Positions 11,030-22,300 of a stretch of 64,000 bases of DNA are shown here, one piece after another. The DNA is from Macrosoma leucophasiata (taxonomy: Eukaryota; Arthropoda; Insecta; Lepidoptera; Hedylidae). The position numbers and the translations under genes are program-made. The stretch lies in the NCBI GenBank assembly GCA_036365455.1, contig JAWQUS010000007.1, forward strand, positions 15,826,001-15,890,000, in the 5' to 3' direction. Each line of letters begins with the position of its first letter. Position 1 is the stretch's first letter. The notes below the pieces were generated by a model, which made no database searches, had not been told where the DNA came from, and worked only from the letters and a program-made list of their open reading frames with translations.

Positions 11030-14000
11030 ATGGAATGTTATTATGAATTAAATGTAAAAAATCCGCCGTTTGAAAATTTAGGTTACATAGTAGCAATTGC
11101 AGATTTGAGTGATAAACACGATCGATCAGCACCATCACATTATCATTGGAAAATACTTAAATGCAGGTACCAAATTTCAGCAGTCGATTAAAAAAAAAAA
11201 TATCTTATTACCTATTCTTTACATGCCCATTAAAAAGTTTAAGGACTGATCTCAGATATTCGTTTCAGAATGATAATATTTTCCCACTCTTCTATTTTGG
11301 CTTGCCCTGATAAGAGTGATTTAAGACAAGTACATATTATATTCAACAAAATAGGCGATGATTACGATAAAGTTAATTCCTTATTAATAAAATTTTCCTT
11401 AGTCCAAGTAAGTAACTTAAATACATGTTCTTAAATGATTTTTCCAGAACCATTAGAGGTAACTGTGTATATTTAAACAGTTATCTATTTGTTAGAGTAA
11501 CTCTTGCCTGCATGTTTGTTCTACAAATTTATTGAAAAATATTCGGTAAGGGGGCGTCCATAAATTAAGTAAGGTGTTTTTAAAATTTTCTATCCCTCCC
11601 TCCCCCCCTGGTGAGATGTCGTAAGATTTTATTCAATCCTCTCCCCCATCCCCCAATATCACGAGTTTTATCAAAATGTGGGTTTCTTATGTAATAAACG
11701 CGTTGGATTATTATAAAAAGAAAAGAAAAATTTGGTTCGTTTTTTTATTGTTTTTATTGCTTTTACTGTTGTTCGAATATTGTATGTGTGTGTATAAAAA
11801 AATTGAATACTTAATTTTGTCTGAAAACAATAACTTAGATTCTCTCGTGGAAAATATAAGACCTGTATACGTGAGAACAGTCATAAATCGAAACAAGTAT
11901 ATTCAGCCAAAAAGCAACAACTTCTATGGGACTAGAGTGATTAGTTATCTAATACCTCATTATTTAAATAAACTACCTATAAATTATGTATAGTACAAAC
12001 CATACATTTTTCTGTAATACATTAAAAAGGTACTACACTAAGCCTAAAATTAGCGACTCGTCGGCGCCCAGGATGTATTCCTGTGAGGTTTTCGTGGTGC
12101 GGTATTTATTGTATGAAAGTGCTGTATTTTAAAATGTACGAAATAATATAATAAAGAAAAATTTACGACTAGTTAAGACTAGTAATTAATCAAATAAATA
12201 TTGCTGAGAGTTATATCTAAGTGTAATAAAATTTAACAATAGAATACTCCAATAGTAACTATTGCGATTAAAAAAAAGAATATCTTCTTTAATTCAGTCC
12301 ATGGAGAATCATGCGCGGTCTCAAGAGAGACTATTGGAACCAACATGTCCACAGATTTCCAGTTAAATCATCTGCTCCTTCAACTTCATTCTGATCTAGT
12401 TACTCTAAGCCGTTGGTGCTTGCGCACAGTAACTCATTAGCTCGTCTTGTGACAATCCGTGAGGGTCGCACTTTGCAGAACATACGCGCTTGCTTAGCTA
12501 CAATGTGGGCTGCTCGCCTGTGCTCTGCAACTCTTGTGATAGATGCAAAGTAAATACCGCATGTACTGTAGCAATCTTAAAATCTGGATTAAATTGACCC
12601 AAATATAGTATAGTTTTTTTTTGTTTCAATCAGAAAAAAAATTGCATGAAATTGCCGAAACCTCCTACTCTCTCTAATGTAAGATTAGGTGAGATTTAAA
12701 TCGACCCCCTCCCTCGATGGCATGCGGATTGATAGCCTATTCAACAGGCGCTTTATAATTGATATTTTAGCGGTCGCGAAAAAAAAATAAACAGTGTTTT
12801 TATTTGGAATAGCTTGTACCTACCCATTCGGATGATTTTTTTTTTAAAGATCTAAACATAAAGGATTTGTTTTTTTATCCATTAATTATTTTTTTAGTTA
12901 AATTCTGTTGATTCCAGGATGGAGGAATACGAAAAGTAACCAATGACATGTATTTGCTTTGTTTTCATTATACAATGTCGGCAAAAATTGCACCAGTTTG
13001 GAACACGTTGGGATACAGTTATTATATAAATAATCGCGATTTTCTAACGGCAACCGCGCCTCAAGAAGCTCTCAAATACCACATTTCTAGCAGCCGTAAA
13101 TATACCTTTATTTTATGCAATTTACAGGTTGAATCAACCAAGGAGGGAAAATAGTTATATTTACCTACCCTAATTTTGAAGTAGTTAATATAGATAAATA
13201 TGTAGGTGCGAAGTAAATACCTAACTTTATATAAATAATATACGTTATCTTATTTTGTTACAGCGTTGTGTATTACTCTCGATCTGAAGCCTGTGAAGGT
13301 ACACCTAATGAATCCCAAAGAAAATTATTTGTCCGGGGAGGAAATAAGAGTATTGCCAAGGTTAAGTAATTTTAAATTAAACGATAACTAACAAGGATAA
13401 ATAACAAGGCTAAAGGAAAAAATAATATAATATAGGGATGTAAAGTGGTAAGGACACGACATGTACTTATGCAAAAATCCACCTAAGCCAATAATTTTTT
13501 TTGGAAATTGAATGCGGTACATTTTGAGTATTAATAAACAGATCTCAGTCAAACGTGATTCGAGATAGTCACAAGGACTGAGATTTGTCTATAAATACGG
13601 GTCTAAGTCTGTAATCTGTGCCTTGCCATCTTTCACCAGGTGTAATGTAACGCAACTATCGATAGATAGCAGTCGTTAAACCTTGTCGAAGGCCTTATGG
13701 ACGGTTTGAAAAGATCAGACAGCGGGTTGGCCACTAACCCGTATCTCCACCAATCCGCATTGCAGCGTGGTGGAGTCAGAACCAGGCCTCCTCCCAAAAA
13801 GGGTAGAGACTCGTGCCCAGCAGTGGGACGTATTATGGGTTGCCATTATTATGTCACTTGTCAGCACGGGGTCCAATTTGAACCCCGGACCTTTGTCAGG
13901 CTTGCGCGAGGACATGGGGGGTCCAACACGTAGAGGTCCTTTTGAGAATTTTGATCTACTTTGTAATGGGTTATATTCGGAGGGACCTCTTTCTGACTGC

Positions 14001-17000
14001 ATCAATAGTTAATACAGACACAGACAGACCCCGCAGAATATATGGGATTATTGTAATGATAAGTGATTCGCCAAACTTTGGGCTATGTGGGTGAACTGGA
14101 GGGACTACCTGGCTGGGCCTATGGAGTGAGATCCGGCACTTGCCTATATTCAACATCTCACAATATCGAATCCTACTTTAGGCAGGTGGTGACTTGCCTC
14201 TACTTGGTGGGCCCCCCAAACAGCCAACCCAATGGTCGACGGGGGGCAAAACTGTTGAGAGAGGCTGGGGGTGTCGAGAGGTGTTAATCTCGAGTTCGGA
14301 GCGGGCTTCCCCGCTATTATGCCTTTAGACACTTCCACCCCCGAGTATATGGCTCTTGCAGAAATTTAGACAACAGCCTATTATCTAAATTTCTGCAAAT
14401 GCCATACCTCTAGCGCTCCACTCTGACCGGCCAATGAAGGCAAGCCAGAGGTGAGAGTCCTGATGCTCTGTCCGGCCGTACCTCTGTGTGGCGGGCGAGG
14501 AGGAGCCCAGTTCTCTCGGAGGAACTCAAGATGATGGTAGGGGGTGGTGTCGCTACTCACCAATAGCTCGCCACAAGCTGCTCTGCCCCCCCATTATTAT
14601 TATTGTATTGCAGTATGCATTTAACGGTCTGCGGGACATTCCGAGGCGCTTTTTCGATGTGGGACGATTATTACCTTATACCTACCGGTGGTGAGTCTAT
14701 TGACATTCACTTCGTGGGTGTCACTGGGAATCATACCTAAGTTAAAAAAACTCAAGTAGTGCCTAATAATATTAACTTACTCCTCGACTCAGGCATCAAA
14801 TCCGCGTCAAGCATCAATCGTGGCAGTGGTATTATACCAAATTTTTACCAATTACAATTTTTGTCTGTCTGTCTGTTTGTTGGGGCTAATCTCGGGAACG
14901 GCTCGACCGATTTCGACGGGACTTTCACTGGCAGATAGCTTATGTAATAAGGCTACTTTTATACTAGCTGCGCCCACGACTTCGTCCGGGTAGTTACTAA
15001 TCAATCATTATAAATATGTACTGTGGACTGTGAACCGCGAGTCCACCCGATCCCGCGATCTTCATGGATAAAGGAGTTTAAGTACAATATTTTCCCTACA
15101 GTTTGAATAAGGCAGTTATAGAAGAATACCATGACACCTTGCCAAAATCGAGCGATTTTAGAACGTACAAAGATTTACGTCGACATTGGAAAAATATTGT
15201 AAGTTGCTTATTTGATATTCGATATTAAATTAACTAGATTAATTTAACGAGCCTAAGACGTGATTTTTGGATCTACTCGAGGGTGTTATGAACAGGTGGG
15301 GGATACCTTGCGCCCTGTTAAGAAGGGGTATTAAACACAGGTGGTGCCGTTCACATTTTTCAAAAATTCATGAGCTTATTTCACTGCCTAATTGTCTGAT
15401 ATTTGGAAGGAGCTTAGTCCCGGACATTTTACATTTGACGCGTCCTTGACCCATGATGTCGATATGGCGTGAAAATTTCGAAAAAGTTTCACCCTTTCAA
15501 TGAAAATGACCTACTCGAGAATGACATATACTCAGAAGGGATGATAAGTGAATCCGATCAAAGTTTCCATCCGGGCCGTCGGTCCCGGTTGATCCCCATA
15601 CCGGTATAAATATTTGAATGGTTTACAGATATTTGTTTCGGGTCTGGGTGTTTGTGTACCTAGTGTGTAAACAACGCCACCCGCGACACACGTTTATTTG
15701 TACCTTATAGTGTGGGGCTGTAAGTAAGCGTAATAAGTAGGTAAGCGTATAAAAAAGTACCTATCTATGACGCATTAGGTAAATTATCGAGCAATTATAG
15801 AGGAGGTACGTAACTAAATAATAACTAGCGGCCCGCCCCGGCTTCGCCCGCGCTGCTCTGCTCCTATTAGTCATAGCGTAATGTAAGCTATCCTATCTCT
15901 CAAGTTGGATCGAACTGCACATGGTGTGCGAATTTTATTATAATCGGTTAAGTGGTTTAGGAGTCCATTGAGGACAAACATTGTGACACGAGATTTATAT
16001 ATATTAAGATAAGATAAGATAATGGCAACCCTTGATACGTCCCACTGCTGGACACGAGTTCTTCCCCTTCTTGGGAGGAGGTCTGGAGCTTACTCTATCA
16101 CGCTGCTCCAATGCGGGTTGGTGGAGATAAGGTTTACTGGCCAACCCGTTGTAGGATGTTTTCAAACCGCCCATAAGGCCTCCGACAAGGTTTAACGACT
16201 GCTATCTACCGTGAGACTCGGTTCAAACGTCACCCGCTACTGGACCAACTGGCTTGACAAGTAACTAAGTATCTACTATGACCGTTCTTTGAATTGCAGC
16301 ACGGTTATAGACTACCCGAAGAAGAGTACCCGTACTGTTCTGTCAGATTTTGGCGTGGAGAACCTCTAACATACCCTATTATATGCTTAACTAGGTTATT
16401 TCCAATAGTAACACCGATACCTAAAGCGGCTGAAGTAAGTACCTTGTACCTTATAATATATCTTATCTTATACGTATATAAATAAAAATGAATCACCGAA
16501 ATGTTTGTGCGCGCATAAGGACCAAAACTGCACCAATTTGGATAAATCATTATTTTGTGTGTTCATTACTGTCAGGAGGTTTGTATGAAACAATATGTTT
16601 AAAAATTGTGTAGCATAATGGCTGTACGAAGGTCGCTGGGTCAGCTAATATAATAAAATATTTAAAAATTTTGTCAACTGTAAGGCATTAATTTTTTTAT
16701 ACCTGTTTAATTGGTTTATGTCAGTAAAAAACAATTAAACAGGTATTAAAAAATTCCAGCGCATTACCTAATCGACCTGCAGCCAAATGCTAGGTAGTGT
16801 TCAGCAGTTTAGCACTGTATTATTCAGTATTCATCATATATATATTATCGTATTAAAATTACCATCTAATTTACCAGAATTAGATGTTTATTAGATGGAT
16901 CGTATTTTCTGTCACAGAGGTAAAACAACTTAAGTTTGGCAAAGCATCTTACATTTTGACCTCTGGGAAATATTAACTATTCTCTACATTCATTACCACT

Positions 17001-17972
17001 GGTTTTTACTAGTTTTTGTGTGTCTTAAGTTGCTTACCATCAACGTCAACTACATGCTTGACTTCTAGATTCTGACAGGCCCGACACATCCGGATAACTA
17101 TAGTTCATAAATTGTTTTGGAGTCTTCTCTCTAACCTTCCTATTAAGACTCGAGCAAGTATATTTTGTAACATCTAAGTACCTAATACCTAGGTAGGTAG
17201 GTGAGAGTTTTTACTGTTCTGTGAACTACTTACCTAAGTACAAAAGAAACTTATAAATTGATCCTCTCGTATAATTCGTATACAAACCATATTGTGGTCT
17301 CACTCTCATCAGTTAAGTAAAATGTAGTCAATACAAATTAAATTTATTAACAAAGTATTTTTTCGTTTTAGAACGCCGTCCTGGAGAGGTTTATGCATTG
17401 CTTGAAAATAAAAATGTGTCATGTTCTTGGAATCCCTCTAATTATAGAGCAAAGTCAAGGAGAAAATATAACAAATGTAAGCCGTATTTTGATACTCATA
17501 TAAATGTACCTACTTAGGTAGGTACTTATTATCTTCTGAGATAAGAGATTCGTTTTTGAATCGAGGAGGAAGTCACATCATTTAAACGAGGTCCCGTCAC
17601 GGCAATGTAGTCCTTTTTCATTTCATCCATAAACAAACTGTTATGAACTGAGTGCCTAGTGCGAGATTTTATTTACTCTTATGAGTAAACGCAGATTTGT
17701 AAGGAGCGTCATCGATTAACCGCTAGATGACGCTCCTTCAATTCCATACAAATCTGCGTTTACTCTTACGCTGTCGCGATCGAAAATCGCGATCGGAAAT
17801 CTCGCACTAGGCACTCTGGAAACAATCTTACAGAAAAAATAAATATCTAATCACTTTAAAACGTAATTTATGTAATGTAACCTATATATTTGTGTTTCAG
17901 GCTACGAAAGAGAAAATAGCAGATACTCAAACAGTTAGTCTTTGTACACCAACTCAGAAATTATTTAAATAA
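11030..17972 (+). CDS. C18orf63: C18orf63-like protein (DUF4708 family), 8 exons
   Basis: Exons: 11030-11166, 11269-11407, 12918-13153, 13264-13365, 15102-15198, 16300-16434, 17372-17476, 17901-17972 (TAA). All junctions are GT-AG with consistent phase, giving about 340 residues. Blocks I recognise from the vertebrate C18orf63/DUF4708 protein are MSAKIAPVWNTLGYS…NNRDFLT (vertebrate form ARLAPAWNKTGH…GRDFLS), LRRHWKNIHGYRLPE, YCSVRFW…LTYPIIC, and the end block VLERFMHCLKIKMCHVLGIP. The biochemical role of the family is unknown. The insect protein stops about 20 residues after the conserved region, whereas the human protein has a long disordered tail. The start is the first ATG in frame (MECYYELNVKNPP), so an unseen upstream exon is possible. 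The introns hold retroposon and MITE copies; AATAAA is at 17992. Confidence 0.85.
11570..12600. repeat. LINE-derived debris in intron 2 of the C18orf63-like gene
   Basis: Positions 11870-11993 encode a fragment (NNFYGTRVISYLIPHYLNKLP) like the extreme C-terminus of CR1-type reverse transcriptases. Positions 12340-12430 encode LLQLHSDLVTLSRWC, like the region after the RT catalytic core. They are in the wrong order to be one element, and both are broken. The rest of the intron is AT-rich with a pyrimidine-rich run near 11590. Confidence 0.4.
13700..14612 (+). mobile_element. GC-richer non-LTR retroelement 3' region in intron 4
   Basis: Opens with the lepidopteran retroposon module caatccgcattgcagcgtgg…cccagcagtgggacgtatt (13750-13836). 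It continues through GC-rich sequence without a surviving long frame and ends near 14570-14612 with cgccacaagctgctctgccc and an ATT-rich tail. The same terminal words occur at 3330-3349. A 15-bp perfect hairpin (14356-14370 with 14384-14398) lies in its 3' half. Confidence 0.5.
14356..14398. other. 15-bp perfect hairpin in retroelement 3' region
   Basis: The arm ttgcagaaatttaga (14356-14370) pairs with tctaaatttctgcaa (14384-14398) around a 13-base loop. Non-LTR 3' UTRs often fold into recognition hairpins, so a reverse-transcription signal is possible but untested. Confidence 0.6.
14860..16010. repeat. RTE-type ends and family B SINE 3' part
   Basis: 14860-15000 (gtctgtctgtttgttggggc…tagctgcgcccacgacttcgtccgg) and 15828-16000 (ctagcggcccgccccggcttcgcccg…) are ends of RTE-type elements. 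Between them, 15619-15738 is the 3' body of SINE family B in plus orientation (tttgtttcgggtctgggtgt…gtggggctgtaagtaagcg). Exon 5 of the C18orf63-like gene (15102-15198) lies among these repeats. Confidence 0.5.
16012..16200 (-). repeat. Retroposon tail (cagcagtgggacgt module)
   Basis: The complement of the module at 13720-13860: gatacgtcccactgctggac…aatgcgggttggtggag. It is about 100 bases upstream of the acceptor of exon 6 (16300), so it must leave the splice site usable. Confidence 0.6.
16755..17062 (+). repeat. Family A copy, old and diverged
   Basis: Follows family A order (gcattacctaat…gcagccaaatgctaggtagtgttcagca…gtcacagaggtaaaac…cttaccatcaacgtcaactacatgcttg) with many substitutions and small insertions. 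Confidence 0.5.
17650..17816. mobile_element. MITE family E, 167-bp copy
   Basis: Ends in the inverted repeat GAGTGCCTAGTGCGAGATTT. Inside is a second long foldback (gtaaacgcagatttgtaaggagcgtcat and its complement), so almost the whole element is palindromic. A shorter derivative is at 24734-24813. It lies in intron 7 of the C18orf63-like gene. Confidence 0.75.
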
Positions 17973-18910
17973 TTTAAACATAGATATTAAATAAAACAAG
18001 TATAGTAAAAAGAACATAAGTCTATCTTTATTCAAATTTGAATCGTTACGGCATAATTTAAATTAGTTTCACAATTATTATTGTCAGGTGATTAAAATGT
18101 TACGAAAAATTAAAGATTAGAAGCAAGTTAAGAGGTAGATACCTATCAACACTCATACATACATAATATACATTACAGGAAATGTTTCATTCTGAGCCCA
18201 CGAATTGTACAGTATGCCTTAAAATCTAATATTTCATGGAATTGGGGAAAACCAAGTTTCTTTGATTTTACGATAGATTTCGAATCGAGTTGTTTTAAAC
18301 TAATTACGGCAATTTGTTATTTGTACCTCCTTTCTTTTCTCCATAAAATGGCAATTATTTTAACATCTACGGCAGTTTTGCCAGAAAGTGCTATTTTTTT
18401 ACTTCAATTCTTTACAAAAAAGTTACCTAAAGCTTTAAAATAACAGTTGGCATATATGACTATTTTTATTTGTAACTTTGTTGCATTAGAAGACAAAAAA
18501 CGACACAAGATCGATTCAAAGTAGGTAATTGTTGAATACTGTTTAGAATAATTTTATTTACTGTTGTAAATTGTAAAAGCTATATAAGTACATAGACCGG
18601 GCCCAGGCTCCATACATTTCAGAAATCCTATTTCCTAATCGGCAATATATTGCCCATTTCATTGATAAATTACGTTATTATAATTATAGATTGAAATGGT
18701 TGCTAAAAATATAATCATCACAAAAAGATTTGTCAATTTAACCCTTAACATTGCTATTGCTACAAACTAGAAACAATTCTTTACCTACCCATTTATTACC
18801 TAATATTATGGTGGTAATGAAGACACACTTTGCTGTCTGTGGATTTCTGGACTGAGTCCGGCAGAAAATTAGTGAGATACTATTACCGGTAGAAGTAGGT
18901 TAAACTCTAA
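17973..18910. other. 3' UTR of C18orf63-like gene and AT-rich spacer
   Basis: AATAAA at 17992 is the likely polyadenylation signal. After it I see no gene, and no repeat I could match elsewhere in the window. Confidence 0.4.
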
Positions 18911-19056
18911 CCCCCTTATTCATAAACGTATTTTAACTGATGTGTTGCTAATGTCTCCTTTGTCCTCTTCTCTCTTGTACATTTGACAATAAAACTGACA
19001 AAGACAAAGCATTCTATAACTAAAACGTATCTAATGTACGTTTATGAATAAGGGGG
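18911..19056. mobile_element. 146-bp MITE family D, copy 1 (piggyBac-like)
   Basis: Perfect 20-base ends CCCCCTTATTCATAAACGTA with the complement at 19037-19056, flanked by taa on both sides. The same 146-bp element at 27843-27988 is flanked by exact TTAA duplications, which indicates piggyBac-type mobilisation. Confidence 0.8.
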
Positions 19057-19345
19057 TAAGAGGTGAACAAAATTTGTCCACAATCTTCTATTAGAAGGTA
19101 CGTCTTTTATCAAATAACAAAAGTATTAAATATCACCGCTTTACAAGATAATTTAGCGTCTACAATTGAAATAGCAATATTTACAATTTAACTGTCAAAA
19201 GAATAGCAACGATAATTCCGTTTTCACGTCTGTTTTATTTCTTTTTTTTCCTTTTAATAATAATTATACAACTTCATTGTCAATGTGTATATTACCTACT
19301 TACCTAATTAAAATATTTCCTAGCTAATGATTAAATTGATATTAT

Positions 19346-22300
19346 TCAATTATTGGTAGGTGAATAACCTGACATAATTGTACTTCTTGAGGGCGATAAT
19401 GCAGATTGATTGGCAGTTTGGTTAAAGAAACTGGCAACTGATGGTGACAAATTTCTATGTGTATGTTGAGATGTCAACGTATTTCTCGTGATCTGAAAAA
19501 TTAAACAAAGTTCTATTTAGATAATTGTGACTAGGTATACAGGGTGTAATCGTTAAGTGTGTACAGGCGATTACTCCGTAACTATTACAGATATCAAAAA
19601 ACTTATAACTGATATCGAAAGTAACCTAATGAGTAAAATGAAAAAAATAACTTTTTTTTTAAATATAACAATAAATATCAAAAAAATGTACATTAAACAC
19701 TTCCGTACATTTAGTATGAGATAATAGAACGGTTTTAGGTTACAGAATTGCTTTAAGTAATTACTCCGCTTTAAGGAAAGTGCATATAGAAACTAGCTTG
19801 TCATTCTATAGCAGTGATTCCCAAAGTGGTCCATATAGACCCCCTGGGGTCCATGGGACTCGATGGGGGTCTACGTAGGCGTGAATAAAATTTGGAAATA
19901 TGGGAATGTGATAAATAAAAATAGTTTGGGAACCTCTGTTCTATTAGCAACGAGGACGTCATTTCGAACATCTGCTTTGAATACCTACATAATGTTGTAC
20001 TTACGAAGAAATAAAATGTATGGGAGAGTTTAATGTAAAATTTTTAGATATTTCTCGTTTTATTTTTAAAAAGTTATTATTGTAATTTTACTCATTAGGT
20101 AAAGTTACTTTCGATATCAGTTTAGTTTTTTGATATCTGTAATAATTACGGAATAATCGTCTGTGCTCACTTAACGATTACAACCTGTATACCTTTACCT
20201 TATACCCACCTATTAAATCTAATTAATAAACAAAATTCTCGAGTCACAGTGATTGTAACAATTCTCCTCCGAAATGGCTGGACCAATCATTATGAAATGT
20301 TGAGTGTATATTTGGTAGCTATGAGAATCGGTTGTAGTCTATTATTTATATTTATCCCTGAATGGTAAAGATGATTCTCCACATTTTTTTTCTTCATTTT
20401 TTACACCTTTAGGGCGATATGAAGTTCGTCGGGGCAGCTAGTGTTATACAAAAATTGCGTAATCACTTGTTACATCACAATTAAATGTGTTATAATTCTG
20501 TTTTTTTTTCTTTGAAGATTAACACCCATATTCTAAGTCGTATTCATTCACCATATGTATGGACCATAGCTCAACCATACTCAATGGAATTGGTACCTAT
20601 TCTAACACCCATATTCTAAGACGTTACTCGAAACATTCCTTGACTCACACAGCTGAGGACACTTTATGAGGACGCCTCGACATCCATATTCTGAGTAGTA
20701 TTTTTACTCATGTGTACGTACGCATTATCATATAGATAATTCACTTGACTACTATACTGATTCACTAAGGGCGCGATTCACAGACCGCACTACGACTTTA
20801 CTTTCGGGCAAAGTACGCTTCAAACTGTCAAAACCCATTCATTTCTGACAGTTCTAAGCATACTTTGCTCAAAGTAAAGTCGGAGTGCGGTCTGTGAATC
20901 TCGCAATAAGACACAAGTCTTGAAAATCATTTTTTTTAATAGAAAAATATGGTATTTAATTATATTTCCAGACAGTTCCGACACGAAAAACTTATTGAGC
21001 GCAAGAATATGGCGTAAATGTTAATACTCCTCAAGTTTGACACTTGCTTTCTTACCTCAAACGGAGGAGAATGTCGAGTTGACGTTATTAGTTACAACTA
21101 AGAATACCAATTCCCTTGAGTAAGGTTGAGTTAGGGTTTCCGCCTTCCCCCCCAAGGGTTTCCGCCTTGTCGTGGCGGGGGGGCTCAGTACCTGGTGGTC
21201 ATCCTCACACCGGCGAAGCCAAGAGGAACCCAGAGAGGGGGCGGCGTTTGGCGTGGCTCAGCCCGCCACTCGCTGCCGTGGAGAGGAGACGGCTGGGGAG
21301 GAGGTGTACGGTTATTTCGTTGGCCCTGCACCCTATCCCCAGCCGCCTAACGGTGGTCCGGCCGTCAGATGGGGACGTGGTGGGAAGGCGGCTGGGGAAG
21401 AGGTGTATGGGTATGTCATTGGCCCTGCACCCTATCCCCAGCCGCCTAGCGGTGGTCCCGCCGCTCGATAGGGACGTGATGGGGCCGCGGGGGGGCGATT
21501 GAAGGTTAGTTCATCCCTGTCACTCCCGCTCCCCCGGGGCCGGACTGCGTGCCCCTGGACTCCTCCACCCGGGCGTCTTTGGACGCCTGGCGTTGTGAGT
21601 GTCGGGGCAGGGAACTTTTGGTGTCGGACTAGGGGATGTCCGTCGGGATGCACGTGTTCCGCACGCCACTAGTGTTGTTTGGAGCCAAAGAGCTCAACTT
21701 GCGGAGGGCTCGGAGACGAGCAGCCGCCGGCGGGGTCGCGGATGTGTGCGTAAGCGTTCCCGTGACCCCGCCACTGATGGCGGAAGAGTCGGAACACCGC
21801 GGGGTTTTAGTGAATACGAGTCTCACACTACCCGCCGTCTTTTCCCCTAGACGGCGGGTGCCCATGAGGGTATCCCAGCGTAAAAAAAAAAAAGGTCGAT
21901 GATACGACTTAGAATGTGGGTGTTAGTTGTAATCAGTGGTAACTAATAACGTCCATTCGACATTCTGCCTCCATTTGAAATAAGAAAGCAACTGTCTAAC
22001 TAACTCCAAGTTAGTAGGTATGGTAGGTACCTTACGACCTACCGTGTGTGTGTATTCTGTGCTTGAAGCAAGATTCATGAGTTTAGTGGGACTGACTGGG
22101 ACACTCATTGCATTTTAAATTCGTGCAATATATGAAATATATCTAATAGTAAATACTTAGATACCAAATTAGAACAATGTGAAATAAACTTTGGGTAGAA
22201 TATTTTTCGACATCTATTCAATGTAGCTGGATAACTTACTGTGTTTTGTTTATGTAAATAACTTAATATTTACCGGTCTATTTTGCCTAGAAACACGCGG

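Larger units (their letters stand above)
20519..21927. mobile_element. TIR element interrupted by a MITE and a retroelement
   Basis: The left end taacacccatattctaagtcg (20519-) is matched by its complement cgacttagaatgtgggtgtta (to about 21927). The left end is partly repeated at about 20604 (taacacccatattctaagacg). The interior is taken up by MITE 20769-20904 and the retroelement 21110-21897, both later insertions if the pairing is right. Confidence 0.5.

Noticed and set aside
11676..11993. 105-codon frame with a hydrophobic stretch
   Set aside because: Its end matches LINE RT C-termini and its start is low-complexity intron; not a membrane protein gene.
21116..21865. Several overlapping GC-rich frames
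   Set aside because: GC-rich DNA has few stops by chance; they overlap on both strands within a retroelement tail.
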